Below are positions 1 to 29,477 of a DNA stretch of 64,000 nt, piece after piece. Source of the DNA: Rhodobium orientis (GTDB lineage Bacteria > Pseudomonadota > Alphaproteobacteria > Rhizobiales > Rhodobiaceae); the NCBI RefSeq assembly GCF_003258835.1, contig NZ_NPEV01000002.1, positions 47,981 through 111,980 on the forward strand, read 5' to 3'. How positions within the stretch are numbered: the stretch's first letter is position 1; the number at the start of each line of letters is the position of its first letter. Made by a program: the position numbers and the translations under genes. The notes beneath the pieces were generated by a model. It worked only from the letters and a program-made list of their open reading frames with translations, made no database searches and had not been told where the DNA came from.

Positions 1-1664
1 AGGTCGAGGGCCTGACCGGCGCCTTTGCCGGCGTGCCCAAAGGGACCAAATGCGCCCTCGGCTCGGTGAAGAGCAATGTCGGGCACCTTCTCGCCTCGGC
101 CGGCATCGCCGGCGCCCTGAAGGCGATGCTGGCGCTGGAACACCGGCAGATCCCGCCCTCGATCCATGTCGAAACGCTGAACCGCCACATTCCGTTCGAA
201 AAGACGCCGTTTGACGTCTGCCGGGAGCTTCGCGACTGGCAAGGCTCCCCGCGCCGCGCCGCCGTCAGCTCCTTCGGCTTCAGCGGCACCAACGCCCATG
301 TGGTTCTGGAAGAGGCCGCAGCGCCGCAGCCGCGTGAGCGGGTAGGGCAGGGACCGCATCTCATCGTCCTCTCGGCCAAGACCCGCGACGCGCTGGTTGA
401 GCAGGCCGGCGCGCTGGAGCGCGTGGTGACGGCGCGGCCGGATCTCGACCTTGCCGATCTCGCCGCCACGCTGCAATCCGGCCGCAGCACCTTCGCCGAA
501 CGGCTCGCGGTCGTTGCAAGCGACCGCGAAACCCTCCTGCGCGCGCTCGCCTCCGTCGTTGCTGGCGCGCCCGCGACGGGCGTCCATCTCTCTTCCGGCG
601 ACCGGGACGCCGTCGCGCCCTATGCCGATGATCCCGACGCCCGCGACCTCGTCGCCAAATGGCTCACCTCCGGCGATGCCGGCCGGCTGGAAAAGGCCGC
701 CGACCTCTGGGCCAAGGGCCTCGATATCGACTGGCCGGAAATCCCCGGCGCGCGGCGCCTGCGCCTGCCGGGCTATCCCTTCGCGCGCACGACCTACTGG
801 ATCGACGAACCGGAAAAGCGGGCCGATGCGCCGGCGCGCGCTACGCCGCTCCTCGGATCGCATCCAACGGCTGGCGAGGTCGGTCGCATGACCGTGCGCA
901 TCGACGGCACGGAGCCCTGGCTTTCATGCGATGTCAGCGGCGCGGACCGCCGGCTCCTCGGGCTCTTCCTGCCGGAACTTGCCCGCGCGGCCGCCGAGCG
1001 CATGACCGGGGCGCCGGTCCGCCGTCTCTCGCACCTCCTCTGGGGCCGCCCGGTCGTCGTCAACGGCCGCCCGCGCGACCTTACCGTTGTCGTGATGGCC
1101 GACGACGAAGGCTTTCTCTATCGCATCGAGGCCGACGGCGAGGCGGCAACGCCCTGCCATCTCGGCTCGCTGGGATCGGACCCGGACGTCAAGCCGGCAA
1201 CGGTCGCCCCCGCCGACCTTCTCCGCGGCGCGGATGCCACGGCGGAATTCGCCGCCCTCGCCGAACGCCTTGCCGCATCGGGGCCGCCATCGCCGGAAAT
1301 GGCCCGGGCAATTGAGGTCCGGCGTGACGGCGCGGCCATCTCCGCGCGCCTGGACCTGCCGCGCGGCTCGGAGCCCACCGGCGCCCTCTTCGACCCGCTC
1401 TATCTCGACGCCGTCTGGCGGCTCGTCCTCTTTGCCTCGGGTGCGGACGGCGCGCGGCTCGCGCTTCCGATGAGCGTTGCCGCGATGACGGGCTTTGCCG
1501 CGCCGGGCGAATCGGCCCTTGTTCGGATCGTGGATGCCGCGGACGGCCTCTCGGCGACCCTCTTCGATGCGGTAGGCAAGGAGAGCTTGCGGATCGAGGG
1601 GATCCGGACCGTCCCGCTCGGCGAGAGCCGCGACATCCGCATTCGCGAGGAGGCAGGACCATGA
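1..1664 (+). CDS. trans-AT type polyketide synthase, C-terminal part (KS end plus degenerate DH-like domain)
   Basis: This gene is cut by the left window edge; the open frame runs from base 3 with no start in view. The first ~100 residues are the end of a ketosynthase, with the GSVKSNVGH motif holding the second catalytic His and a closing SSFGFSGTNAHVV block. A flanking segment ending LPGYPFARTTYW follows, which in trans-AT synthases replaces an integrated acyltransferase. The remaining ~280 residues resemble a polyketide dehydratase fold (a WGRPVVV-like strand, then LYLDAVWRL near the end). However, the HxxxGxxxxPG motif is absent (the equivalent stretch reads CDVSGADRRLLGLFLPE) and the DxxxQ Gln is Arg, so it is probably inactive. 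No ACP follows; the next synthase gene opens with one. The stop overlaps the monooxygenase start by ATGA. Confidence 0.9.
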   Translation, partial: VEGLTGAFAGVPKGTKCALGSVKSNVGHLLASAGIAGALKAMLALEHRQIPPSIHVETLNRHIPFEKTPFDVCRELRDWQGSPRRAAVSSFGFSGTNAHVVLEEAAAPQPRERVGQGPHLIVLSAKTRDALVEQAGALERVVTARPDLDLADLAATLQSGRSTFAERLAVVASDRETLLRALASVVAGAPATGVHLSSGDRDAVAPYADDPDARDLVAKWLTSGDAGRLEKAADLWAKGLDIDWPEIPGARRLRLPGYPFARTTYWIDEPEKRADAPARATPLLGSHPTAGEVGRMTVRIDGTEPWLSCDVSGADRRLLGLFLPELARAAAERMTGAPVRRLSHLLWGRPVVVNGRPRDLTVVVMADDEGFLYRIEADGEAATPCHLGSLGSDPDVKPATVAPADLLRGADATAEFAALAERLAASGPPSPEMARAIEVRRDGAAISARLDLPRGSEPTGALFDPLYLDAVWRLVLFASGADGARLALPMSVAAMTGFAAPGESALVRIVDAADGLSATLFDAVGKESLRIEGIRTVPLGESRDIRIREEAGP

Positions 1665-2973
1665 CGAGGGTGGCGATCGTCGGCGGCGGGCCGACGGGCA
1701 TCGGCGTTGCCCGCGAGCTGATCGAGGGCGGCATCAAAGTCGACCTCTTTGAGGCGGAGGCCGATTTCGGCGGCGTCTGGAATGGCGAGGCCCCGTGCGG
1801 GCGCACCTATCGCTCGCTGCATCTCATCTCGCCGAAATTCAACACCCAGGTTGCCGACTTCCCGATGCCGGAGGACTATCCGCCCTATCCGAACCACCGC
1901 CAGATGCTGGACTATATCCGTGCCTACGCGCGGGCCTTCGGCGTTTACGGGCGCGCCAACTTCAATGCGGCCGTTGAAAGCCTGATCCCCGAGGGCGACG
2001 GCTGGCGCCTGAGGACCAGCGCCGGCCATGACGAGCACTATCCCCTCGTCGTCGTCTGCAACGGCCTGCAGCGCGTGCCGCTCTATCCCGAGCCGCCCTA
2101 TCCGGGCAGCTTTTCCGGCGAGGTGCTCCACGCCGCAGGCTACAAGTCCGCCGACCAGGTCCGCGACAGGCGCGTCCTCGTCGTCGGCGGCGGAAATTCC
2201 GGCTGCGACCTCGCCGTCGATGCCGTGACGACGGCGCAAAGCGTCCATCACAGCACGCGGCGCGGCTACTACTACCAGCCGAAATTCATCGACGGAAAGC
2301 CGACGCCGCAATGGATGATGGAGCTCGGCAACAAGTTCGCCACGAAGGAAGAGACACTCGCCTATGTGGCCGAGGTCTTCCGCTTTGCCGGCTATGACGG
2401 CACTACCTTCGGCCTGCCGAAGCCGGACTATCCGATCGACGCCGCCCACCCGGTGATGAACTCGCTGCTGCTCTACCACATCGGCCATGGCGACATTCGG
2501 CCGAAGGGCGACGTGGAGAGCTTTGCCGGCAAAGCGGTGCGGTTCCGCGACGGCAGCGCGGCCGACATCGACCTTGTGCTGTACGCCACCGGCTATCGCC
2601 GCGACTTCCCGTTTCTTGATGACAATCTGCTGGAATGGAAGGACGGCATTCCCGATCTCTTCCTCCATTCCACCCCGCGCAACCACGACAACCTCCTCTT
2701 CATGGGCTTCATCAACGCCGCCGGCGGCCTGGGCGACGGCATGAAGACGCAAGGGCTGTTCGTCTTGAACTATGCCCGCGCGCTCTTTGCCCGCAGCCCG
2801 GGCCTGGAGCGCTTCCTGAAGGCCAAGAAGACCGACACGCCCGACCTCGGCCAGGGCTATTTCATCGATTCCTACCGCCATCGCTGGGAGGCGGACCTCT
2901 GGAAGCTGCTCGCCCATATGCGCCGCTACCGCGACATGCTCGCCGAACCCGCCGTCGAGGGAGCGGCCGCGAA

Positions 2974-2977
<4 letters not shown>
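1661..2977 (+). CDS. flavin-dependent monooxygenase (FMO/Baeyer-Villiger type) of the PKS cluster
   Basis: This 438-residue class B flavoprotein monooxygenase should use FAD and NADPH for O2 activation. An N-terminal FAD Rossmann motif GGGPTG lies at residues ~8-13 and a second, NADPH-binding motif GGGNSG at ~175. Just before the latter is FSGEVLHAAGY, a full match to the FMO signature FxGxxxHxxx(Y/F). An LYATGYR block, as expected near the C-terminus, completes the fold. The start overlaps the upstream KS gene by ATGA and the stop overlaps the megasynthase start the same way, so translation is probably coupled. The FMO is therefore placed between a KS-DH-like protein and the ACP that seems to belong to it. 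Inference: it may oxidise the carrier-bound chain (Baeyer-Villiger insertion or hydroxylation); a post-assembly role is equally possible. Confidence 0.88.
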
Positions 2978-23172
<20,195 letters not shown>

Positions 23173-23286
23173 GACCGCCCGCCCGCGCGAAAGACGTGGA
23201 CGGATGCCGGCCGATTGGCTGACAGATCTCGGCCGCACACCGTATAGTCGGTGCGCGCGCAAATTTTGCAAAGGTGAGTCGGCGAC

Positions 23287-24159
23287 ATGACGCTCGACGA
23301 CGAAGACGAATTCGAGGAATACGAAGAGGCCCTCGGCGGCGAACGCCGTCGCCGGTTCCAGCTCTATGGCCTCATCCTCCTGATCGGCGTCGGCGTCGTC
23401 CTTGCGCTGCTCTGGAGCCGCATCGTCATCACCATCGAATCCGGCGAGGCGGGCGTGCTCTATCGCTGGGTCTCCGGCACGGAGATGAACCAGATCTACG
23501 GCGAGGGCCTGCACATTATCTGGCCGTGGAACCGGATGTATGTCTACAACGTCCGCCTGCAGACCAAGGAACGCAATTACACGATGCTGACCCAGGGCGG
23601 CCTGCCGATCGACCTGCAGATCGCCGTCCGCTACCAGCCCGATCTGCGGCTGCTGCCGCTGCTCCACGTCACCGTCGGCCCGGAATACCTCAACAAGATC
23701 GTCTTTCCGGAAACGGAAGCGGTGCTGCGCCGCGCCGTCGGCCAGTACACGCCGGAACAGGTCTACACCAGCAAGCGCGGCTTTCTGGAATCGATCGTCG
23801 TCAGCAGCCTGACGAATGTGGAGGACCGCTATGTCATCGTCGACGACGTACTGGTGCGCAGCGTCGAGCTGCCGCCCGCCGTGCGGCTGGCGGTGGAGCG
23901 CAAGCTGACCCTTTCGGAAGAACAGAAGGCCTACGAATACCGCATCGGCATCGAGCGCAAGGAAGCCGAGCGCAAGGAGATCGAGGCCGACGGCATCATG
24001 CGCTACCAGAACACCATCAAGAAGAGCCTCAACGAGGATCTGTTGCGCTGGCAGGGCGTGCAGGCGACGAAGCAGCTCGCCACCTCGCCCAACTCCAAGA
24101 CGGTGGTGATCGGCTCCGGCAAGGACGGCCTGCCGCTGATCCTCGGCGGCGATCGCTAG
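23287..24159 (+). CDS. SPFH/band 7 (prohibitin-like) membrane protein
   Basis: A 290-residue protein with a short acidic N-terminus (DDEDEFEEYEEA), one transmembrane helix at ~24-43 and an SPFH/band 7 domain from ~45 to 200 (SGEAGVLYRW, then GLHIIWPWNRMYVYNVRLQTKE). A charged, coiled-coil-prone helix follows (~205-250, rich in ERKEAERKEIEAD). SPFH proteins assemble as rings or microdomain scaffolds at membranes, often partnering proteases or transporters. The gene is the first of three tightly packed genes: 5 bases separate it from the periplasmic-binding-like protein, which then overlaps a small membrane protein. This suggests a joint complex, but no function is assigned to such a trio that I recognise. 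Confidence 0.85.
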   Translation: MTLDDEDEFEEYEEALGGERRRRFQLYGLILLIGVGVVLALLWSRIVITIESGEAGVLYRWVSGTEMNQIYGEGLHIIWPWNRMYVYNVRLQTKERNYTMLTQGGLPIDLQIAVRYQPDLRLLPLLHVTVGPEYLNKIVFPETEAVLRRAVGQYTPEQVYTSKRGFLESIVVSSLTNVEDRYVIVDDVLVRSVELPPAVRLAVERKLTLSEEQKAYEYRIGIERKEAERKEIEADGIMRYQNTIKKSLNEDLLRWQGVQATKQLATSPNSKTVVIGSGKDGLPLILGGDR

Positions 24160-24164
24160 GCGCA

Positions 24165-25553
24165 ATGGCTGACGAGGACGCCCTCGACCGGGAGGAGATC
24201 GCCGAGCGCCCGGCGGTCAGCGTCTGGCTCGTTCTCGCCGCGCTCTTTGCGCTCGCCCTGTCGGTCCTGGCGCTGACCGAGGCGACGGGCCGGACCGATC
24301 TTGTCTCCCGGGTCCAGGTCCTCCTGTTCGGCCCGCCCGACGACAATCTGAGGATCGTTGCGGTCTACGGGTCGGGCGGCGAGGAACACAGCTTCCTGCG
24401 CGGCGCCCGGATGGCGGTTGACCGGATCAACGCCGCCCATGACGGTCTCTTCGATAGGAAGCTGGAACTCGTTTCCTACGGCGAGCGGGTCCATTCCGAC
24501 GAGACGCCGCTGGAATCGACCGTCGCCCAGACGCTCGCCCTGTCGGGTCGCATCGCCCGCACCAAGAACCTCCTCGCCGTCGTCGGCCACCAGTGGTCGG
24601 ACACCGCCGTTGCCGCCAGTTCCATCTACAGCCTGAACGACGTGCTGTTCCTGGCCACCCACGCAACGGCCGCCTCGCTGACCAACCACGATTTCAACAC
24701 CGTGTTCGCCATGCAGCCGGACAACGCCACCAACGCCGAGGTGGTGGCGAACTATGCCCTGAAGCAGGGCATCCGCCGCTTCATCGTGCTCTCCGACAAG
24801 ACCGACTACGGCAAGGAGAGCGCGGCCTTCTTCACCGCGGCGATCACCAATGCCGGCGCCGATCTGGTGTTCCGCGGCAACCTTGCGAGCGGCCGGCGGT
24901 CGGTCGACCAGCTCCTGATGTTCATCCTCGATAACAAGCTCTTCAAGCGAACCGATTTCGACGCCTTCTTCGTCGTCTCCTCGTCGATCCCGGAGACGGC
25001 GGAGTTCATCAAGAGGAGCCGCGACCTCGGCCTCACCGTGCCGATCCTCGGCATGGAGTACCTGTTTTCCGAAGAGATCGAAAAGACCGTCGGCAAGGAG
25101 GCGATGAAGGACGTCATCGGCGTATCGCTCTACAATCGCGAGAACATTTCCGGGCGCGCCAAGACCTTCGTCGACGACTTCCAGAAGGCGTTCGGCACCA
25201 TGCCCGATCTTGATGCGGCCCTCGGCTACGATGCGGTGACGCTGGTGCGCGACGCTGCGATGCGCGCCGGATCGCGCGCCCCGGACCGGCTGTCGGACAT
25301 CCTCAAAGTGGCGCGCTACAAGAAGCCCTTCGTCGGGGTCACCGGGCCGCTGGTGTTCGATCGCAACGGCCTGATCACCGACACTGAGGTCTTCATCGTC
25401 CGCCACGACGGCACGGAGTTCCGCACCGCCGCCCATTATGAAATCCCCACGAAGTGGGATACCCTCGATCAGGACGCCGGCGAGACCAGCACGGAAAGCT
25501 GGTCCGCGCCGAACGAGGGTGTCCGCCCCGACCAGGAGAGACGAGACCAATGA
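24165..25553 (+). CDS. membrane-anchored periplasmic binding protein-like (type 1 / Leu-Ile-Val receptor family)
   Basis: A 462-residue protein with an acidic cytoplasmic tail, one transmembrane helix at ~19-40 and a long exported domain. The fold resembles substrate-binding proteins of branched-chain amino acid ABC transporters: a first strand RIVAVYGSGG, a GARMAVDRINAA helix, the VVGHQWSDTAVAAS stretch, ATHATAASLT, and DAALGYDAVTLVRDAAM near the C-terminus. It has no lipobox and no cleavable-looking signal, so it probably stays membrane-tethered. No permease or ATPase gene lies beside it, which argues for a sensor or receptor role rather than transport. It starts 5 bases after the SPFH gene, with which it is presumably co-expressed. 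The ligand is unknown. Confidence 0.8.
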   Translation: MADEDALDREEIAERPAVSVWLVLAALFALALSVLALTEATGRTDLVSRVQVLLFGPPDDNLRIVAVYGSGGEEHSFLRGARMAVDRINAAHDGLFDRKLELVSYGERVHSDETPLESTVAQTLALSGRIARTKNLLAVVGHQWSDTAVAASSIYSLNDVLFLATHATAASLTNHDFNTVFAMQPDNATNAEVVANYALKQGIRRFIVLSDKTDYGKESAAFFTAAITNAGADLVFRGNLASGRRSVDQLLMFILDNKLFKRTDFDAFFVVSSSIPETAEFIKRSRDLGLTVPILGMEYLFSEEIEKTVGKEAMKDVIGVSLYNRENISGRAKTFVDDFQKAFGTMPDLDAALGYDAVTLVRDAAMRAGSRAPDRLSDILKVARYKKPFVGVTGPLVFDRNGLITDTEVFIVRHDGTEFRTAAHYEIPTKWDTLDQDAGETSTESWSAPNEGVRPDQERRDQ

Positions 25554-25759
25554 CGATTTTCGTGAACCCGTGGATCTTTCTCATCTGGGTCGTGGCGAGC
25601 TGGATCATCGGCATGATCGGTCGCGACACGCGCTTCGGCTTTGCCGGCAATTTCCTGGTCTCGTTCCTGTTCAGCCCGCTGGTCGGCATCATCGTGCTCC
25701 TGGCCTCCGACCGCACCCGCCGCACGACCGTCACCCGCCGCCGCCGCCGCAGGGCCTGA
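25550..25759 (+). CDS. small membrane protein, 69 aa
   Basis: A 69-residue protein with two hydrophobic segments (about residues 6-22 and 30-50) and a strongly basic C-terminus (RTRRTTVTRRRRRRA) that should sit in the cytoplasm. The start ATG overlaps the stop of the periplasmic-binding-like gene by ATGA, so the two are probably translationally coupled. I do not recognise a family. Its position suggests an accessory subunit for the SPFH/binding-protein pair. Confidence 0.7.
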   Translation: MTIFVNPWIFLIWVVASWIIGMIGRDTRFGFAGNFLVSFLFSPLVGIIVLLASDRTRRTTVTRRRRRRA

Positions 25760-25882
25760 CCGGACCAGTCCGTCCGGTCCGCCTGCGCAGGAAAATGCTC
25801 GCGGCATCCGCGTCTCTGTATTTATATGAAGTATACGCGCACTAATATTGTGTACTACGGTACATTTATTGGCGTGCATTAA

Positions 25883-28000
25883 ATGAAAATCAATTCATGG
25901 AAGGCATTTTTCTCGGCAGTACCTAGTTCCGAGGAGACGGCCTTGAAGAACATTACGCTGCAAATTGCGCTTGCCGCGCTCATTCCATCGCTCGCGGTTG
26001 TCGGCCTGGCCGGGAACACCATGCTCGAACGCTACGAGACCTATAGTGAAATCCGGACGATGGTTCCGCTCACCGTCATGGCGGAAGATGCCGCCAATCT
26101 GGTGCACGAGATCCAGAAGGAGCGCGGCGCGACCGCGGCCTATATGAACGGCGGGTTCACGGACAAGGCGCGTGCGGTGGTCGACCAGCAAAGGAAGCTG
26201 ACCGATGCATCCGCGGACGTCTTCTGGTCCCGGGTGAACGCGATGGACGAGCGCGTGACCGGGAAGATCGAAGATATCGGCGGTGTCCTCGATGCCCAGG
26301 AGGAGATCAGGGTCATCCGGGCCGGCATCGACGACAGGAGCAAGTCCAGCGCCGAGGCGATCAAGGTATTCACCGAGGAAATCACGGAATATGTCGCGGT
26401 CATCGTGGCGGTCATCGAACTGAGCTCGACGCGGGATATTTCCGGCAATCTGATCCCGTTCCTGTCCCTGGTCGAAGCGAAGGAAGCCGGCGGCACGGAG
26501 CGCGCCTTCGGCTCGGCTCTGCTTGCCTCGATGGCCGCGAACGGCAGCTTCGAATATCCGCAGTTCCTGCGCTACATGTCGATGCTCGGCGCCGAAAAGG
26601 CCTATCTGCATGAGTTCGAGGCCAATTCGTCGGACGCGCAAAAGGCGCTCTTCAAGGACACGGTCAAAGGGCCCGACGTGGAGCAGGTCGAGGCCTGGCG
26701 AACGGTTCTTCAGGACCTTCCGAACACCCGGGACGCGCAAGGGATCAAGGCGTTCGACTGGTTCGCGGCCGCCACCAGGCGCCTCGACATGATCAAGCAG
26801 GTCAGCGACGAACTGGTGCATCGCGCGGAGGGGTCCGCGGAGGCCGGTGCCGCCTCTCTCTTCAATCAGATGCTGTTGTTCGTCGGCATGGTCGCCGGAT
26901 TGGGCGTCGTCGTGGCCATCTTCGTCGTCGCACAGGTCCGGTCTATCATCCGCTCCCTGAAGCGGCAACGGAACACGATCGCCGAGCTCGCGGACGGCAA
27001 TGTCGACATCGATAATCCGGACGCGGAGCGTTCCGACGAGCTCGGCGACATTGCCCGTGCGTCGAAGGTCTTCCGCGACAAGATCCTGGAGAGCCGCCGG
27101 CTTGAGGAAGTGGAGCAGGCAGCCCGGCTCGGCCGGCGCCGGCGCCGCGAGCAACTGGAAAACGGCATCAAGACGTTCGAGGCGAGTATCGGCAGCGTCC
27201 AGGAGCGGCTGTCCGCCCAGACCCACAACGTGACAGCGACCGCGACCGACATGGTCCGCATCGCCCAGACCGCGGAAACCCAGGCGACTGCCGCCTCATC
27301 GGCGACGGCCAGCGCGACGGACAATGTGCAGACGGTCGCCTCGGCCGCAACGGAGCTTTCCGCCTCGATCCGGGAGATTTCCAGCCAGGCGACGACCGCC
27401 ACCGCCGTCGCCACCGAGGCTGCGCAAAAGGCCGAAGAAACCGATCAGGATGTCGGTGCCCTTGCCGATGCCGCCGACAAGATCGGCGAAGTGATCGAGA
27501 TCATCCGGGCGATTGCCGAACAGACCAACCTTTTGGCGCTCAATGCGACGATCGAAGCGGCGCGTGCGGGCGAGGCCGGCAAGGGCTTCGCGGTCGTCGC
27601 TGCGGAAGTCAAGGAACTGTCGAACCAGACGGCAAAAGCGACCGACGAGATCGCCAACCAGATCGGCGGCGTTCAGGTCTCGACCAAGACGGCCGTGGAC
27701 TCCATCCGCAACATCGTCAGCAAGATCGAGGAAGTGCGCACGGTCTCAAGCGCGATCGCCGCGGCTGTCGAGGAGCAGGAAGCGGCGACGGCGGAAATCA
27801 CTCAGAGCATCACCTATGCGTCCGATGGAGCGACGTCGGCGTCCGAGAACGTCCGGCACGTCACAACGACGATCGAGAGCACCCGCCAGCAGTCCCAGGT
27901 CATGGAGGATGCGGGCAACCAGCTTGGCGAAGTCGCCATCCAGCTGACGAGCGCAGTCAATGCCTTCCTGCAGGAGGCGCGGGCGGAAGAGGCCGCCTGA
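25883..28000 (+). CDS. methyl-accepting chemotaxis protein with NIT sensor domain
   Basis: A 705-residue chemoreceptor. A transmembrane helix lies near residues 23-45. It is followed by a ~270-residue periplasmic all-helical domain whose [13 protein letters not shown] motif marks the nitrate/nitrite-sensing (NIT) family. A second transmembrane helix sits at ~328-350, then a HAMP linker ([24 protein letters not shown]). The signalling domain ends in the conserved hairpin tip [20 protein letters not shown]. The chemoreceptor would pass ligand state to CheA/CheW; no che genes are present here. No CheR-tethering pentapeptide is seen at the C-terminus (ends ARAEEAA). The ligand could be nitrate or nitrite by family, but this is not shown. 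The 123-base gap upstream is AT-rich and may carry its promoter. Confidence 0.92.
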   Translation: MKINSWKAFFSAVPSSEETALKNITLQIALAALIPSLAVVGLAGNTMLERYETYSEIRTMVPLTVMAEDAANLVHEIQKERGATAAYMNGGFTDKARAVVDQQRKLTDASADVFWSRVNAMDERVTGKIEDIGGVLDAQEEIRVIRAGIDDRSKSSAEAIKVFTEEITEYVAVIVAVIELSSTRDISGNLIPFLSLVEAKEAGGTERAFGSALLASMAANGSFEYPQFLRYMSMLGAEKAYLHEFEANSSDAQKALFKDTVKGPDVEQVEAWRTVLQDLPNTRDAQGIKAFDWFAAATRRLDMIKQVSDELVHRAEGSAEAGAASLFNQMLLFVGMVAGLGVVVAIFVVAQVRSIIRSLKRQRNTIAELADGNVDIDNPDAERSDELGDIARASKVFRDKILESRRLEEVEQAARLGRRRRREQLENGIKTFEASIGSVQERLSAQTHNVTATATDMVRIAQTAETQATAASSATASATDNVQTVASAATELSASIREISSQATTATAVATEAAQKAEETDQDVGALADAADKIGEVIEIIRAIAEQTNLLALNATIEAARAGEAGKGFAVVAAEVKELSNQTAKATDEIANQIGGVQVSTKTAVDSIRNIVSKIEEVRTVSSAIAAAVEEQEAATAEITQSITYASDGATSASENVRHVTTTIESTRQQSQVMEDAGNQLGEVAIQLTSAVNAFLQEARAEEAA

Positions 28001-28025
28001 CGCACTTCGAGCCGACCGCCCGCAA

Positions 28026-28061
28026 CGAAAAATGCCGCCGGCCCTTCCGGACCGGCGGCAT
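28026..28061 (-). terminator. rho-independent terminator
   Basis: A 10-bp perfect stem (ATGCCGCCGG with CCGGCGGCAT, 10-base loop) is flanked on its left by a short A-run. Read on the minus strand it is a hairpin followed by T residues, so it terminates the DUF697 gene; it may also stop the converging chemoreceptor transcript. Confidence 0.75.
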
Positions 28062-28086
28062 CTGAATTCTGCGGCTGTCGAAAGGC

Positions 28087-28650
28087 TCAGGACGCGGCGC
28101 TTTCCGCCGTCTCTTCGGTCTTGTCCTTGACCTTGCGGGCGAGATCCTTGCCCTTTTCGAACTGCTCCTTGTAGAACGCGCGCATCTTGCTGGCGTTGAA
28201 GTCGAGCAGCGTGCCGCCTTCCTCGTAATGCTTGACGATCGACCGGCCGACCGCGAAGGTCGCGCCGCCCGCCACCACCGGCAGCGAGACCATGCCGACC
28301 ATCCAGCCGATGCCGGGGATCAGCTTGGTGGCGCTGGCGGCCACCACATAGCCGGCGCCATAGCCGACGACGCCGCCGGCAAGCGCATAGATCACCTTGC
28401 GGCCGAGGCTTTCGGTAAACGGCTTGCCGTAGAGCTGCGACAGCTTCTGGATCATGCGGAGCTGGATCGCGACCACCGCGGCGATGTCGAAGAAGGCGAT
28501 GGGGACGATGCTGGCCGCCACCGAGGCGATCACATAGTCCTTGATGAGATTATCGGCCGTCAGCTCGCGCGCGACGTCGAATTCTTCCTCTGCGGCGGCT
28601 TCCACCGCCTCCGCCTCGGCTGCCTTTGCAGCGCTTGCCTTGGTCGCCAT
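28087..28650 (-). CDS. DUF697 (YcjF-like) membrane protein
   Basis: A 187-residue protein with an Ala/Glu-rich N-terminus (~1-25) and a DUF697-type core: a helical segment with DNLIKDYVIASVAASIVPIAFFDIAAV, then QLRMIQKLSQLYGKP, then glycine-rich hydrophobic helices (GGVVGYGAGYVVAAS, LIPGIGWMVGM). A basic C-terminal tail follows. DUF697 proteins are membrane-associated; some accompany GTPases, but the biochemical role is unknown. A related but diverged gene lies ~200 bases upstream on the same strand, next to a ParA-type ATPase. The gene ends at a clear hairpin terminator. Confidence 0.8.
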   Translation of the reverse strand: MATKASAAKAAEAEAVEAAAEEEFDVARELTADNLIKDYVIASVAASIVPIAFFDIAAVVAIQLRMIQKLSQLYGKPFTESLGRKVIYALAGGVVGYGAGYVVAASATKLIPGIGWMVGMVSLPVVAGGATFAVGRSIVKHYEEGGTLLDFNASKMRAFYKEQFEKGKDLARKVKDKTEETAESAAS

Positions 28651-28844
28651 TCATGCCTCCTCGAAAGGTGTCCGGGCCCGCCACCGCGCCGGGCCATGGG
28701 AATCGTGTTGGTCAGACGACCAACGGAACGCGCTGCGAACGGTACTCTTTTAGGTCGATAATGGAAAGAGTTGGCGCGGCCCGGCCACAGTTTTTCTTGG
28801 GCGTCAGCCGTCGGCGACTGCCGCCGCAAAGCATTGGCCGCAGT

Positions 28845-29477
28845 TTAAGCCGCCTCGCCCTGCAACTCTTCCAGATAGACCTCGCCGACGATGCGCACCA
28901 GCACGACGGCGGAGACCGAGGTCAGCGCGACGCCGAGAATGTGCGGCCCCGGCGTCATCTTCAACAGGCCGTTGGTGGTGAAGCTGGCGATCCCGGGCGC
29001 CGCCATGCCGGTCAGCATGGCCGTCGCCAGCCGCCGGCTGCGGTCCGTATCGAGCGGCCGGCCGTAGAGCCGCGACAGCTTGCGCAGCATGCGCTCCACA
29101 ATGGCCGCGATCGCCGCAAGGTCGACCACCGGCACCGGCACGAGGCCGGCGACGGCACCGAAATTGGCGTGCCGCTCGATGATGAGGCGCGCGCATGCCT
29201 CGCGGAACGCGGCCTTCGTCGGCAGGCCCGAGGGCGCGGGAACGGAGGCGGCAACGGCGGGAAGGGAGGTTGGCGCAGGCTTGGGGGGCGCCACGGGCTC
29301 CGGCAGACGGTCGGGTTTTTCGTCCCGCGCGGTCCTCTCCGTCGGCGCCGTGGCGTCGGCGGCGGGATTTTCCGGCGCGCGCGTCTTCGGCCGGTTCTCC
29401 TCGGCCAGCGCCGCACTTGCCGCATCGCGCAGGTCGTCGAGGGTGCGGGTCGAGGTCTTCGGCAGCCGCTTGGTCAT
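28845..29477 (-). CDS. DUF697-like membrane protein with Pro-rich N-terminus
   Basis: A 210-residue protein. The first ~95 residues are low-complexity (Ala, Pro, Thr, Glu) and likely disordered. The C-terminal half resembles DUF697: a helix with VPVPVVDLAAIAAIVERMLRKLSRLYGRPL, the same KLSxLYGxP element as the neighbouring DUF697 protein, then hydrophobic helices (APGIASFTTNGLL, ILGVALTSVSAVVLV). The start overlaps the stop of the ParA-like gene by 4 bases, so both are translated from one mRNA. This suggests that the ATPase and this membrane protein act together. The function is unknown. Confidence 0.7.
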   Translation of the reverse strand: MTKRLPKTSTRTLDDLRDAASAALAEENRPKTRAPENPAADATAPTERTARDEKPDRLPEPVAPPKPAPTSLPAVAASVPAPSGLPTKAAFREACARLIIERHANFGAVAGLVPVPVVDLAAIAAIVERMLRKLSRLYGRPLDTDRSRRLATAMLTGMAAPGIASFTTNGLLKMTPGPHILGVALTSVSAVVLVRIVGEVYLEELQGEAA

